Shown here in pieces: positions 11,465 through 22,229 of a DNA stretch of 64,000 bases. Source of the stretch: Theristus sp. LFF4_11 (Eukaryota; Nematoda; Chromadorea; Monhysterida; Xyalidae); contig JASANC010004693.1 in the NCBI GenBank assembly GCA_030248135.1, forward strand, positions 1-64,000, written 5' to 3'. Under the pieces are notes generated by a model, which worked only from the letters and a program-made list of their open reading frames with translations, was not told the DNA's origin and did not search any database. The number at the start of each line of letters is the position of its first letter. Position 1 is the stretch's first letter. A program made the translations under genes and the position numbers.

Positions 11465-12502
11465 CCGTATTACCTCTAATAAACCCCCATGGGGGTTTAT
11501 TTCTTCAGCGACTTCTGGGGGTGGGGGTTTATTTTTGGGGGGTTTATTTTTTGGGGGGGGGTTTATTTGGAAACCATTTTTAAGGGTGGGCAAAATGGCA
11601 AAAATACCTTCCATGGCAGGAAGGAAGTCGCAGAAACTTCTACTCTACATAGAAATTTCCTTTTGCAACAGCCTTTTGTAATGAAATTACCATTAACTCA
11701 TCCATTTGGGGCCTTTGGTAGCACAATTTCATCATTTTCACTGCAACCAGCCACTGAATTCGCTGCGCGGGGGTACAATTCCGGCCCGCTAATTCCGGCC
11801 TGAAGAATTCCGGCCCGCTCATTCCGACCCGAAGAATTCCGGCCCGAAGAATTCCGGCCCGGAGAATTCCGGCCCGGAGAATTTTCGCCAGCACGAACAA
11901 TATTAAACCACACGAAGTGATTTTGGCAATGAAATAATAAAATAAAAATATCGATGTTCACATGTTACAGTGCATTTTCAATGATGTTCGTCCTGTTTGC
12001 TTTTTTGGAACATGAAACCTTTTGGAAAAAAGAAACTACAACTAAATTTTTAAATTTTTTTTATCATGAACAGGATTTGTGACCCTTTTACCTTATCAAA
12101 AAGGCTTGGTTTAGGATTAGGAACCTACAACAAGTCACTGCAAGCAAGTTCTAAACAAAAATAAAAATCACAAGAATTTATTTACCAAAAATCACTTCGT
12201 GTGGTTTAATATTGTTCGTGCTGGAGAAAATTCTCCGGGCCGGAATTCTCCGGGCCGGAATTCTTCGGGCCGGAATTCTTCGGGCCGGAATGAGCGGGCC
12301 GGAATTCTACGGGCCGGAATTTCGCGGGCCGGAATAGTACACGAGCCAATTCGCTGGGTATGTGTTTCAAACAGGTTTCCAATAATCCCCCATGGGGGAT
12401 TATTTTGGGGGGGGGGATTATTTGGAAACTTGTCGAGGGGGTGGGGGTTTATTTTTGTGGGGGGGTTTAATTTGGGGGGGGGGGTTAATAGAGGTAATAC
12501 GG
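11465..12502 (+). mobile_element. G-run terminal element, full copy (1.04 kb)
   Basis: TA (11463-11464), then CCGTATTACC; at the other end GGTAATACGG, then TA (12503-12504). Both ends carry long G or C runs separated by TTTATT, and so have strong G-quadruplex potential. Inside lie two subterminal inverted blocks, about 11765-11925 and 12190-12350, each with a 15-bp tandem motif of the GGGCCGGAATTCTTC type. The middle is AT-rich and non-coding. TA target and short inverted ends suggest a non-autonomous Tc1/mariner-class or similar element. Open frames over the GGGCCGGAATTC repeats are not genes. Confidence 0.8.
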
Positions 12503-13396
12503 TATTAGAGATTTATTTCAATGTGTCTGACCGAAAGGATGCCATTTGCTTTTAACACATTCATTTTTTTGTCTGTGTTTTGGCCTACAGGCACCAAATT
12601 TTCAGTATGAGCAGCAACATCCTTTCATGGTCTTTTTCAAGTAAAGAAATCTGCAACAAAGAAAGTGTCGGTTGCTGTGACTAGATTCTGCGGCTCAATA
12701 CGTTTGCAGACGTAGAAATGAAACCAGTCTCTATCTTTTCTGTGACAATTCAAATAAGCCTAAATGACCCGGCCCTATTTAGGAAACTGATTCGGGTCAC
12801 TTTGCCAATTTTGAACTCCCACTTCATGTGTAAAAAGGTTTACCGACATACATTGTGCGCGCATTGAGTCTCAGAACCAAAAAGATAGTAATAAATTTAG
12901 GCGATAAATACAACACGTCCATACCACGCAAAATTTAACAATTACACGGTAATCATTTTGAAAACTACGGCACCGCATGACCACCATGACCACTGGAATC
13001 ATGAATTTATGGTCCGAAGAGGTATCTTACATACACGTACACTGTAATAGTCACCCCGCCTCCTTTGCAAGAAAAGCAAGATAATACTTTGATTTTATTG
13101 TTTGCTTGTACGGACCTCCCGAATCTAGCTGAAGAGGTTTCAACAACAATCATGTGAACCACTCGAATCAACAACGAAATGCAGAGTGGTACCGTGGGGA
13201 TAAACAAACATTGGGTTTCTTCCACATTGCATGAGCCTTTAAACGGTTTTTTCGTCAACATTATGCATACATCTGTGCACCAGTTTCTAATCTTTTCTGC
13301 GATTAGGTTTTGTTGACCTTCACATGCACACAGACGGGTCAACAGTTTTGTAGACGCATAAGTGTTGACTGATGCTTCGCAAGTGTACGTGTTTAG
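12503..13396. other. Spacer upstream of the sugar transporter
   Basis: It contains palindromic repeat copy 4 (about 12705-12890, with GGCCCTATTTAGG and TTCGGGTCACTTTGCC) and otherwise no supported exon. A 5' untranslated or first coding exon of the transporter could lie here, because the first recognised exon follows an AG (13395-13396). Confidence 0.45.
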
Positions 13397-16300
13397 ATGA
13401 CATGGCCGTTGCTGTTTGCCGTGGCCGTTTGTGCCGGTGGCAGTTCGTTTCAGTTCGGCTATGCTCTTGGCGTCGTTAACGTCCCGCAACAAGTACGTGT
13501 GTATGACATTTTTTCAAACGTGTCCCGGACTAATGACGTCATGTGCCGCCAAACCTGCGCTTGTCGTTCACAGCAAACCAGACTTTCCGTTTAGCCGATT
13601 TCTTCCCGTAAACAAATGGTGAATGTCGAAACTGACATTTTTAGTGCCTGTACTTTGACAAACGGGTGTTTTAAAAGCAAATGACGTCATTTTAGTCCGG
13701 ACACGTTTGAATATATCCGCAATACATAAATGGCCAAGAGTAAAACTAAGAAGACTACTGTATACATACATACAGCTTTATTGTAGGACATCATGGAGTG
13801 GATCGGCTATCACAACGAGCGGGCGTTGAACGCGTTGAACGTGTCGAGCGACGAGTTCAACAGCGCAACGTACGAGAACGCGAGGACGCGCTTGATCTGG
13901 TCGTCGATTGTGTCGATCTACACGATCGGCGGCATTATCGGCGGCCTCGCGTGCTCCACGGTCGCCAACGTCGTCGGCCGCAAACGCGGCATGCTGCTGA
14001 ACAACGTCGTCGCGTTGATCGCAAGCGCGCTGATGACGCTCAGCAAGTTCGCCGGCACCTATCTACTGTTGCTCGGTGGACGCTTCATCATCGGACTGAA
14101 TGCCGGTCGGTCACGGACGTACAGAGGTACCACACGCTGTTGTGCCGAAATGAGAAGCAGATCATCTATCTAGAAAAACCTAATCTGAGTAGGTACATAG
14201 AGTAAACCCGATAAAAATGGAAACATTGGTATTGTGGATTTATTCAAACGTGTCCGGACTAAAATGACGTCAGTTGCCTCAAAAGCGCCCGTTTGTCAAA
14301 GTACAGGCACTAAAATGTCAGTTTGATGTGACTGATTCGACATTCACCATTTGTTTACGGGAAGAAATCCGCTAAACGGGAAAGTCTGGTTTGCTTTGTA
14401 CGGCAAGCGCATGTTTGGCGGCACATGACGTCATTTCAGTGGAACACGTTTGAAAAAATAGGTCATACATACGGAATAACCGAGTAAACATGGCAGCTTT
14501 TTTCAGGGTGCAAGGAGCGCGCGAAATTTGAATAAAAGAAAATAGACGTTCAGAAACCAACATGTGTGCCAAATTTGACGTGTTTTTTCAGACTAATAGA
14601 TTCTTCGTGCTATTATGTTTATTCTTGCTCCCTTAAACACATGATTAGGAGTTGTGTTGGCATTTTTGAAAAAGACACTCTCCTAGTCTGCGACTGATCC
14701 CGCCTTGACGGGCTGCCTTTTTTATTCGGCCATACTGTACATATGGTACATGTGCATTGGACATGTACGTGTGCGTTATTATTGTATGTACATACATACA
14801 TGTATTTCAGGCTTGAACACTGGCTTAGCGCCGATGTACCTGACCGAGATCAGTCCTGTGAAGCTGCGTGGTGGCGTCGGTAGCGCCCACCAGTTGGTCA
14901 TTGCGACGTCGATTCTCATCTCGCAGGCAGTTGGCCTGGCAGTAAGCCGGACTAACAAAGAACTATGGCCGTTGGTCTTTGGTGTTTTTTTTTCTATTTT
15001 CTTGCACTTGTCTGCTTTTGTTGAAATACGTTGTACATGTACATGATCATTCGATACATTTCGCCCAAAACCAACTTTCAGGCGTGGCCGCTGTGCCAGC
15101 GGTGCTGCAAATGCTGCTGCTGCCGTTCTGTCCTGAGTCGCCTATGCACAGTTTGATTGTTAAAGGCGAAGTTAGTTGAATCTCATTCAGACTTCAGAGG
15201 ATGTCACAGCTATAAATAACAAAAACAATTTCACCAAACAATACCATGCCAGATTTAGAATCCTTTGAAGGATTTTAGAGATATACGTACCATTTGCCAG
15301 ATTTTACGTGTTTCTGTGTTTCGATGAGTTTTTCCCGTCTTCATCTCTAAATCTGATATAAGACTGGAGTTCTGCCATGCTTTTACATGTACACTGTAGT
15401 CATTGTTATTGTGGTTGCGATTTTTTTGATATTTTTTTCAGATCGAAAAAGCCGAAAAAGACTTGAAATATTTGCGCGCTCGCGAAGATGTGAACGAAGA
15501 GCTGCGTGCGCTCAAACAACAGGCCGCCCAGACGCTCGCTGTGAAGCGGGTTCGGTAAACCGCAGTTTACAGTCAAACACTACAACATATCCAACTAGCT
15601 GATTGGTTGATGCATGCATGCTGTTCTGTGCATGCATTGTCGTGGAGAGGCGATGTGTAATTGGTTTGCATGGAATCCATTCGTCACGTGACCACCAACC
15701 AAAGCTAGTTGGATATGTTGTTGAGTTAGACTGTATGACCTATTTTTTTAAACGTGTCCCACCGAAATGACGTCATGCGCCGCCAAACATGCGCTTGCCG
15801 TTCACAGCAAACCAGATTTTCCGTTCAGCCGGTTTCTTCCCGCAAACAAAAGGTGAATGTCGAATCATTCACATCAAACTGACATTCTAGTGCCTGTACT
15901 TTGACAAACGGGCGTTTTTAAAGCAAATGACGTCATTTTAGTCCGGACACGTTTGAATAAATCCACAATAGTTGATATCATCATTCAATTTTGTGCGTAT
16001 GATCCGGTACCACAGATTTCAGGTCAGTTTCCGTGACATGATCAAATATCCGTTATTGTGGCCGTTGTCAGTGGCTGTGATGATGATGTTCTCGCAACAG
16101 TTAACCGGTATTAATGCTGTAAGTATGACCTATTTTTTCGAACGTGTCCCACCGAAATGACGTCATGCGCCGCCAAACATGCGCTTGCCGTTCACAGCAA
16201 ACCAGACTTTCCGTTTAGCCGATTTCTTCCCGTAAACAAATGGTGAATGTCGAATCAGTCACACCAAACTGACATTTTAGTGCCTGTACTTTGACAAACG

Positions 16301-18746
16301 GGCGTTTTTAAATAAAATGACGTCACGTTAGTCCGGACACGTTTGAATAAATCCACATTACCACATTATACCCTCTATGCATCCGTGCTGCGAAACCATA
16401 TGCGTTCGACTGTACAGGGTGTCTCATAAAAAAAAACTACAATGAGCAAAACCGACTCGATCTCGACTGTAAGTCCTACGTTAATGTCTGGAAATTGGAG
16501 CACAGTTCAAGAAACGTTTGCCGTTAATTCTGTTAAAATTTCATTTGAAAACATTGGAAGCACACCGGCACAGCAACGCTGTGCACTTCAAGTCTTGTAA
16601 ATCGTCCGTCACAAATGTCACGCTGGCTTTTTGCGAGTTTTTTTTGAGGGGATTTGTTGCGCCAGTTTTGATTCACTGAAACTGTCACTGTTACTTTTTG
16701 ATTTGCTCCGATTGGATAAAAATAGGAATTTCATAAAAAAGTCACCAAAGTGCTTTTGAAAATCGAGATGCGTGTGTGAGCAAAACTGAAGCTCTATATT
16801 TCACAACTTCTTTGTCGCTTGAAACAACTCTGGGTTTTTTTTTGTCACAAACTCCTGATTAAATGCAGCACGCTTTCGGATTTGCAGAGCTCTGCGCGTC
16901 CGCTTTAGGACAAAAAACAAGAACGAATTTCTCTGTCATTTTACTTTGACTCAAAAACCATGCTGTGCATTCAACACATAAAAATTTCAAAAGCAATTTC
17001 AACGCATAACCAATTGCAAACATTTCTTTTAAGCAGTGCTAAAAATTTCCGACCTAAATGTTGTGCTAAACTGAAAAACGAGCCTTATGACATTGTAGTT
17101 GTTTGTTCGACACCCTAGACATACAGTGTACAATAATGTGCAGGCAACGTTCTACTCGACAGCAGTGTTCCAAGGAATCGGTTTGAGTGCGTTTGCGTCG
17201 CAACTCGGAACACTGATGCTCGGAGTGCTGCAGGTTGCATTTTCCATTGTCAGCATGATCACCATTGAGCAGTTCGGCCGTCGTGCGCTCCACCTGACCG
17301 GCATGTCCATCATGCTTGTTGCCACCGTGCTGTTGGTCATTTTCAGCGCCATCAGTGTACGTTCCAGTTCGTCTGTTTCAAATAGCGTGAAAAGAATTGT
17401 TAATCGAGCAAATATTTTTTTTAAACTCTATACCTGAGCTGAAACAGCCAAAACAACTCTGAAAAGCGTTTCTCTGCCTGCATATCCGATCATAATGAAA
17501 CGTTACAGTGTATCGGACATGTTTCGTTGAACGCAGAAAAAAGCAAAAAAAACCCTAGTGGTCTCTAGGTGGCAGAATATGAGTTTCATCACAAAACATA
17601 GCAAATTTGGCACCTTTTTTGCGTGTCAGAAAGTCAACGATGGCATGCACTGGGCAGCGTACGTGTCGGTCGTGGGACTGATGCTGTTTGTCATTGGATT
17701 CGCCGTGGGACCGGGTTTGTGGTAATCAGCACTCGAATGCTACGGTTCATTTGTACCAGTGAAAGAGATGTGCTAGTTAAGGCCCGTTCATACTGACGTA
17801 TGCGCATACGGCACGGCACGTCACGCCACTTTAGGTCCCGTAATATTGCATACTGCCGTTCATATAGACGTATGAATGTACGGCACGTCACGGCACGTTA
17901 GGTCTTGCATGTTACCGTTCATGGAGCCGTGTCTTTGACGCACGTCGACGTACGTCAGCATGCGTCGGTATGAACGGGCCTTTAGATGTAAGATACTACG
18001 GGTCTCCGTACTACTGTACAGTTTTATCGAAGTTTCCGGTTTTTTTGCGAAATAAAATAGATACTATAGAGATTATGATTTCATGCGAACAAAACATGTT
18101 TTTTTCACCTTTTTATTGCAAAACAAAATATTTTTCAGGTCCGGTTCCGCCGTTCTATGTAAGCGAGCTGTTTGATCAACACGCACGTGGTCACGCGAAT
18201 AGCATCGCCGTGTGCGCCAACTGGTCGGCCATTCTGTTTGTCGGCATGATGTTTCCATCATGGAATGTGTGTCCCTCTAAGTCATTTTACTTGTTTAAAT
18301 TATCTCGCATGATATCTCGTTCATTCACCGGATAAACAGTAGAGCGTGAAACGTTCGACAACGCAAGTTAAAACCATTGAGTAACGTTTGGTAAACATTC
18401 GATTGGTGCGCACGTTCTCTGGGACGGTTATGCAACGTTATTCCAACGCGTTCACCAGCACCGTTTTTTTTAAACGCGTTTCACTTTCTTTTTCTACCCG
18501 TGACTATACATGGCACAGAGTTGGGCACAGCAGTACTCGTTCTTATTCTACACGGTCGTGCTGACGCTGTTCATCTGCTACACGTATCTGTTTGTGCCGG
18601 AAACGAAACACCGACCAATCGAAGATATTGTGAGAAAAATGAGTGAAGTGAAAAGCGTCACGAGTCTCAATAGTATGTTGGCATTGGAAAGGAAACGAAG
18701 TGCCGAGACGGGATTCGATAGTCCGTTTCATACTAGCTACATGTAG
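13397..18746 (+). CDS. Facilitative sugar transporter, SLC2/GLUT family, major facilitator superfamily (10 exons, about 507-510 aa)
   Basis: The protein should move hexoses across the plasma membrane by facilitated diffusion, with 12 membrane helices. Exons: 13397-13492, 13787-14105, 14811-14981, 15082-15170, 15442-15540 (or 15549), 16023-16118, 17144-17356, 17630-17714, 18139-18266 and 18519-18746. All phases agree. Family marks in order: FQFGYALGVVNVPQQ in helix 1, GRKRG in the loop after helix 2, RFIIGLNAGLNTGL and YLTEISPVKLRG in helices 4-5, FCPESP before the central loop, QQLTGINA in helix 7 (class I proteins usually have QQLSGINA), GRRALHL, GPVPPFYVSELF in helix 10, and PETKHRP after helix 12. 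Length is typical. The start ATG directly follows an AG, so an upstream exon is possible. The donor of exon 5 is ambiguous: GTGAAG (15541) or GTTCGG (15550), both in phase. Introns 1, 2, 5, 6 and 8 carry mobile elements. The C-terminus is Thr-Ser-Tyr-Met. Confidence 0.94.
13504..13722 (-). mobile_element. TA MITE with TGACGTCA, copy 3 (fills transporter intron 1)
   Basis: Inverted copy, 219 bp, flanked by TA (13502-13503 and 13723-13724). Intron 1 is 13493-13786, so the element makes up three quarters of it. It starts 10 bases after the first intron base. Confidence 0.85.
14232..14465 (+). mobile_element. TA MITE with TGACGTCA, copy 4 (transporter intron 2)
   Basis: A 234-bp copy flanked by TA (14230-14231, 14466-14467), in the sense orientation within intron 2 (14106-14810). 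Confidence 0.85.
15570..15733 (+). mobile_element. Small TA-flanked MITE with about 42-bp inverted ends (transporter intron 5)
   Basis: The ends pair over about 42 bases, through CAACATATCCAACTAGCT and its complement. Borders are TA CAGTC ... GACTG TA. The right TA (15734-15735) is also the left TA of the next MITE, so the two elements are back to back. It begins within 30 bases of the exon 5 donor. Confidence 0.75.
15736..15968 (-). mobile_element. TA MITE with TGACGTCA, copy 5 (transporter intron 5)
   Basis: Inverted 233-bp copy with TA at 15734-15735 and 15969-15970. It ends about 50 bases before exon 6 (16023). Confidence 0.85.
16126..16358 (-). mobile_element. TA MITE with TGACGTCA, copy 6 (transporter intron 6, at the donor)
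   Basis: Inverted 233-bp copy. The donor of exon 6 is GTAAGT at 16119-16124, and the TA target (16124-16125) overlaps its last base. The element therefore starts seven bases after the exon-intron junction. Confidence 0.85.
16415..17115 (+). mobile_element. Mariner-like non-autonomous element, CAGGGTGTC ends (transporter intron 6)
   Basis: Left end TA CAGGGTGTCTCATAAAAAA, right end GACACCC TA, with CTACAATG conserved in both inverted ends (about 30 bases). It is 701 bp and holds no recognisable transposase. It ends 28 bases before exon 7. Confidence 0.7.
17780..17981 (+). mobile_element. TTA-flanked MITE, AGGCCCGTTCATAC ends (transporter intron 8)
   Basis: A 202-bp element with perfect 14-bp inverted ends AGGCCCGTTCATAC and GTATGAACGGGCCT, flanked by TTA at 17777-17779 and 17982-17984. 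A 3-bp TTA target is typical of PIF/Harbinger-class elements. The interior is full of ACGTACGTC-like short palindromes. Confidence 0.75.
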
Positions 18747-18890
18747 CCTAGCTGTATAGGTGTGGACGCGAATTCGAACGTGTTGATTTTTGCTACAAAG
18801 TCTACATTGCATTATTGTGTACAGTACAATGCATACAGTCCATTATTTGCGAGTTTTCCAGTTTTGTTTTGCCTGTTTTTATCATGCGGA
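18747..18890. other. Transporter 3' flank
   Basis: Short 3' region after the TAG stop. No canonical AATAAA signal is visible before the next composite repeat begins at 18891. Confidence 0.4.
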
Positions 18891-21420
18891 TGCGCGAGCG
18901 AGCGCCAGCGAGCGGATAGCGCATCACGCATAATATGAGCCGTTTTCCCCTCGCGCGCGTTTTTCAAATTTGCTCGCTTCCTCCAGCGAGCATAGTATAA
19001 GCCACAAACTTGGTTCTGTGCACACGAAACGAACACCCAAAGTTGTGCTTGGAGCCGCGAAAAAAATTTTATCGGACAACTTTTCATACGCTGTAGACAC
19101 GAAAAACCTATTCTGAAAACAGTGTTACTTATTTCTCTTTGTATTTTTTTTTTCAGTAGTGTAATCATATGTGTTCGCCCTTTCATTTTTTACCTGCGAC
19201 ACTTTCACAGTTGCACAAAAATGGTTCCTGGGGTAATTTCATCCGGAGATTTTGAAAATTGGGTTAATTTTTTGCCCCGACCCTTATTTGGGGCAAAATT
19301 TGGGCATTTTTTTAAATTTTGAAGGATTTTACGGTGTTACAAGTGTTCGCCCTTTCAATTTTTGTCTGAAGTTGTTCCATGACCGAACAAAAAAATTTCC
19401 TGGGGTAATTCCATCCGGAGATTTTGAAAATTGAGTTAATTTTTGCCTCCGACCCTTATTTGGAGCAAAATTTGGGCATTTTTAAGTTTTGAAGGATTTT
19501 ACGCCGTTACAAGTGTTCGCCCTGTCAATTTTTGTCTGAAGTTGTTCCATAACCTAACAAAAAATTTTCCTAAGGTAATTCCATCCGAAGATTTTAGAAA
19601 TTGGGTTAATTTTTTGCCCCGACCTTGTTTTTGAGTAAAAATTGGGCATTTTTTAAAACTCGCACGGTTTTCACCGGGTTTTAAGTGTTCGCCCTTTCAA
19701 TTTTTGTCTGAAGTTGTTCCATAACCGAACAAAAAAGTTTCCTGGGGTAATTTCATGTGTAGATTTTGAAAATTTGGTTATTTTTTTTGCTCCAACCTTT
19801 ATTTGGGTAAAAAATTGGGCATTTTTAAAGGTTCGTAGGTTTTGACCTGGTTACATGTGTTCGCGCTTTCAATTTTTACCTGCGGCATTTTCACAATCGA
19901 ACAAAAATGTTTCCTGGGGTAATTCCATCCGGAGAATTTGGAAATTAATTTAATTTTTTGCCCCGTGTGAGCATCTCTAGATACTGAATCGTGACGATTT
20001 CGGGCGAATCGGCCGTGGAAATTGGCGAAATCGGTCCGGAAACGAAAAACAAGAAAAGGGTGTTTTCCAGGGTAATTCAATGCGCTGATCACGGATTTTG
20101 GGTTAGTTTTCTTACGTGAGCAACTCTAGATGCTGAATCGTGACGATTTCGGGCGAATCGGCCGTGGAAATTGGCGAAATCGGTCCAGAAACGAAAAACA
20201 AGAAAAGGGTTTTTTCGAGGGTAATTCAATGCGCTGATCACGGATTTTGGGTTAGTTTTTTACGTGAGAAACTCTAGATGCTGAATCGTGACGATTTCGG
20301 GCGAATCGGCCGTGGAAATTGGCGAAATCGGTCCAGAAACGAAAAACAAGAAACGGGTGTTTTCCAGGGTAATTCAATGCGCTGATCAGGGATTTTGGGC
20401 TAGTTTTTTACGTGAGCAACTCTAGATGTTGAATCGTGACGATTTCGGGCGAATCGGCCGTGGAAATTGGCGAAATCGGTCCAGAAACGAAAAACAAGAA
20501 AAGGGTGTTTTCCAGTGTAATTCAATGCGCTGATCACGGATTTTGGGTTAGTTTTCTTACGTGAGCAACTCCTGATGTTGAATCGTGACGATTTCGGGCG
20601 AATCGGCCGTGGAAATTGGCGAAATCGGTCCAGAAACGAAAAACAAGAAAAAGGTGTTTTCCATGGTAATTCAATGCGTTGATCACGGATTTTTGGTTAG
20701 TTTTTTTATGAGAGCAACTCTAGATACTGAATCGTGACGATTAGGGGCGAATCGGCCGTGGAAATTGGCGAAATCGGTCCAGAAACGAAAAACAAGAAAA
20801 AGGTGTTTTCCATGGTAATTCAATGCGTTGATCACGGATTTTTGGTTAGTTTTTTTATGTGAGCAACTCTAGATACTAAATCGTGACGATTTCGGGCGAA
20901 TCGGCCGTGGAAATTGGCGTAAACGGTCCAGAAACGAAAAACAAGAAAAGGGTGTTTTCCAGGGTAATTCAATGCGCTGATCACGGATTTTGGGTTAGTT
21001 TTCTTACATGAGCAACTCTAGATGCTGAATCGTGACGATTTCGGGCGAATCGGCCGTGGAAATTAGCGAAATCGGTCTGAAAATTAAAAACAAGAAAACT
21101 GTGTTTCCAAGGTAATTCAATGCGCTGATCACGGATTTTTTGCTCGTTTTCTTGTGTGAGCAACTCTAGATACCGAATCGTGACGATTTCGAGCGAATCG
21201 CCCGTGGAATTTAGCAAAATTGGTCCAGAAATGAAAAACAAGAAAACGGTGTTTTCCATGGTAATTCATTGCGCCGATCACGGCTTTTGGGTCAGTTTTC
21301 TTATGGGAGCAATTCTAGGTACTGAATCGTGACGATTTTGGGCGAATCGGCCGTAGAAATAGCATAGACGAAATCGGCCTAAAAACGAAAAATGAAAAAC
21401 CTGAGTTGTCCGTGGTTTAG
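18891..21420 (+). repeat. Composite repeat block II: GC-rich tip, satellite A, satellite B
   Basis: Tip at 18891 (ATCATGCGGATGCG), satellite A at about 19150-19970, satellite B at about 19970-21420 (roughly nine 149-bp units, increasingly degenerate towards the right). It is followed at once by the 143-bp inverted-repeat element at 21485, through a spacer with GGGCTTATGTAAAAGTCAG that is also found beside the 7.1-kb copy. Confidence 0.85.
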
Positions 21421-21484
21421 AAGAATGTGTGACCAACGTATTGTGATTTTGTCCGACCTTCTGGGCTTATGTAAAAGTCAGAAT

Positions 21485-22229
21485 ATTATCTAAAAATGCG
21501 GGAGACGCATATAAAAGGAGGAATATGGCCTTGTGTAAGCAGTGAAAGACTTGGCTCGACAACGCTTTTCAAGTCTCTGATGTGGTACACACGGATACAA
21601 GTACATAAGAGTCATATTTTTGCGCCGTTTATTCTTTATTTCGGTTACACATGGCAACCCTCGTACATTGTAGACAAATAAAACTTTCACATTTGCTTTT
21701 TTCTAGCATTTAGCGACCCCTAAAACCACTAAAATAACGATCAGACTTCAGATCGCTGACACTGGTTCGCGTGTATCGCAGAGGCATTGGGGAACGCAAG
21801 GTCTCCTTCTGTGGCAAAGGCAATGACTCACCGGTTTATCCTGTCAGTTTGGTAAAAAAAGGTGAAAATCAACGGAAGACAACACTTTTTGCACTGGTGC
21901 TGCTGTGTGCATACTACAGCGGTGCGTACGTTGGCAACAACGATAAAGCTACATGCAGCAATGTTTTTGCACAGAATTTACAGAATTTCGCACATGATGT
22001 TGTGATTTTAGACTAAACTAAAGAGGACAATTGAAAAATAACTTCAAAGTTTTTACGCTTTTCAGCAAGCTTTTAAACAACAAACGCGGCGCAAAAATAT
22101 GACTCTCATGTACTTGTATCCGTGTGTACCACATCAGAGACTTGAAAAGCGTTGTCGAGCCAAGTCTTTCACTGCTTACACAAGGCCATATTCCTCCTTT
22201 TATATGCGTCTCCCGCATTTTTAGATAAT
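21485..22229 (+). mobile_element. Element with 143-bp terminal inverted repeats, copy 2 (745 bp)
   Basis: Left arm 21485-21627 and right arm 22087-22229 are inverted and almost identical to each other. They differ from the arms at 5958/6978 by scattered changes. One such change keeps the second hairpin paired: AGACTTG with CAAGTCT here, versus AGAAACTT with AAGTTTCT there. The interior carries no supported gene. Confidence 0.75.

Noticed and set aside
11640..12555. SPGRNSPGRNSSGRN repeat proteins
   Set aside because: They are translations of the 15-bp tandem motif inside the G-run element, mirrored on both strands.
13007..13492. 161-aa minus-strand frame over the first transporter exon
   Set aside because: It is antisense to a well-supported exon and has no recognisable domain.
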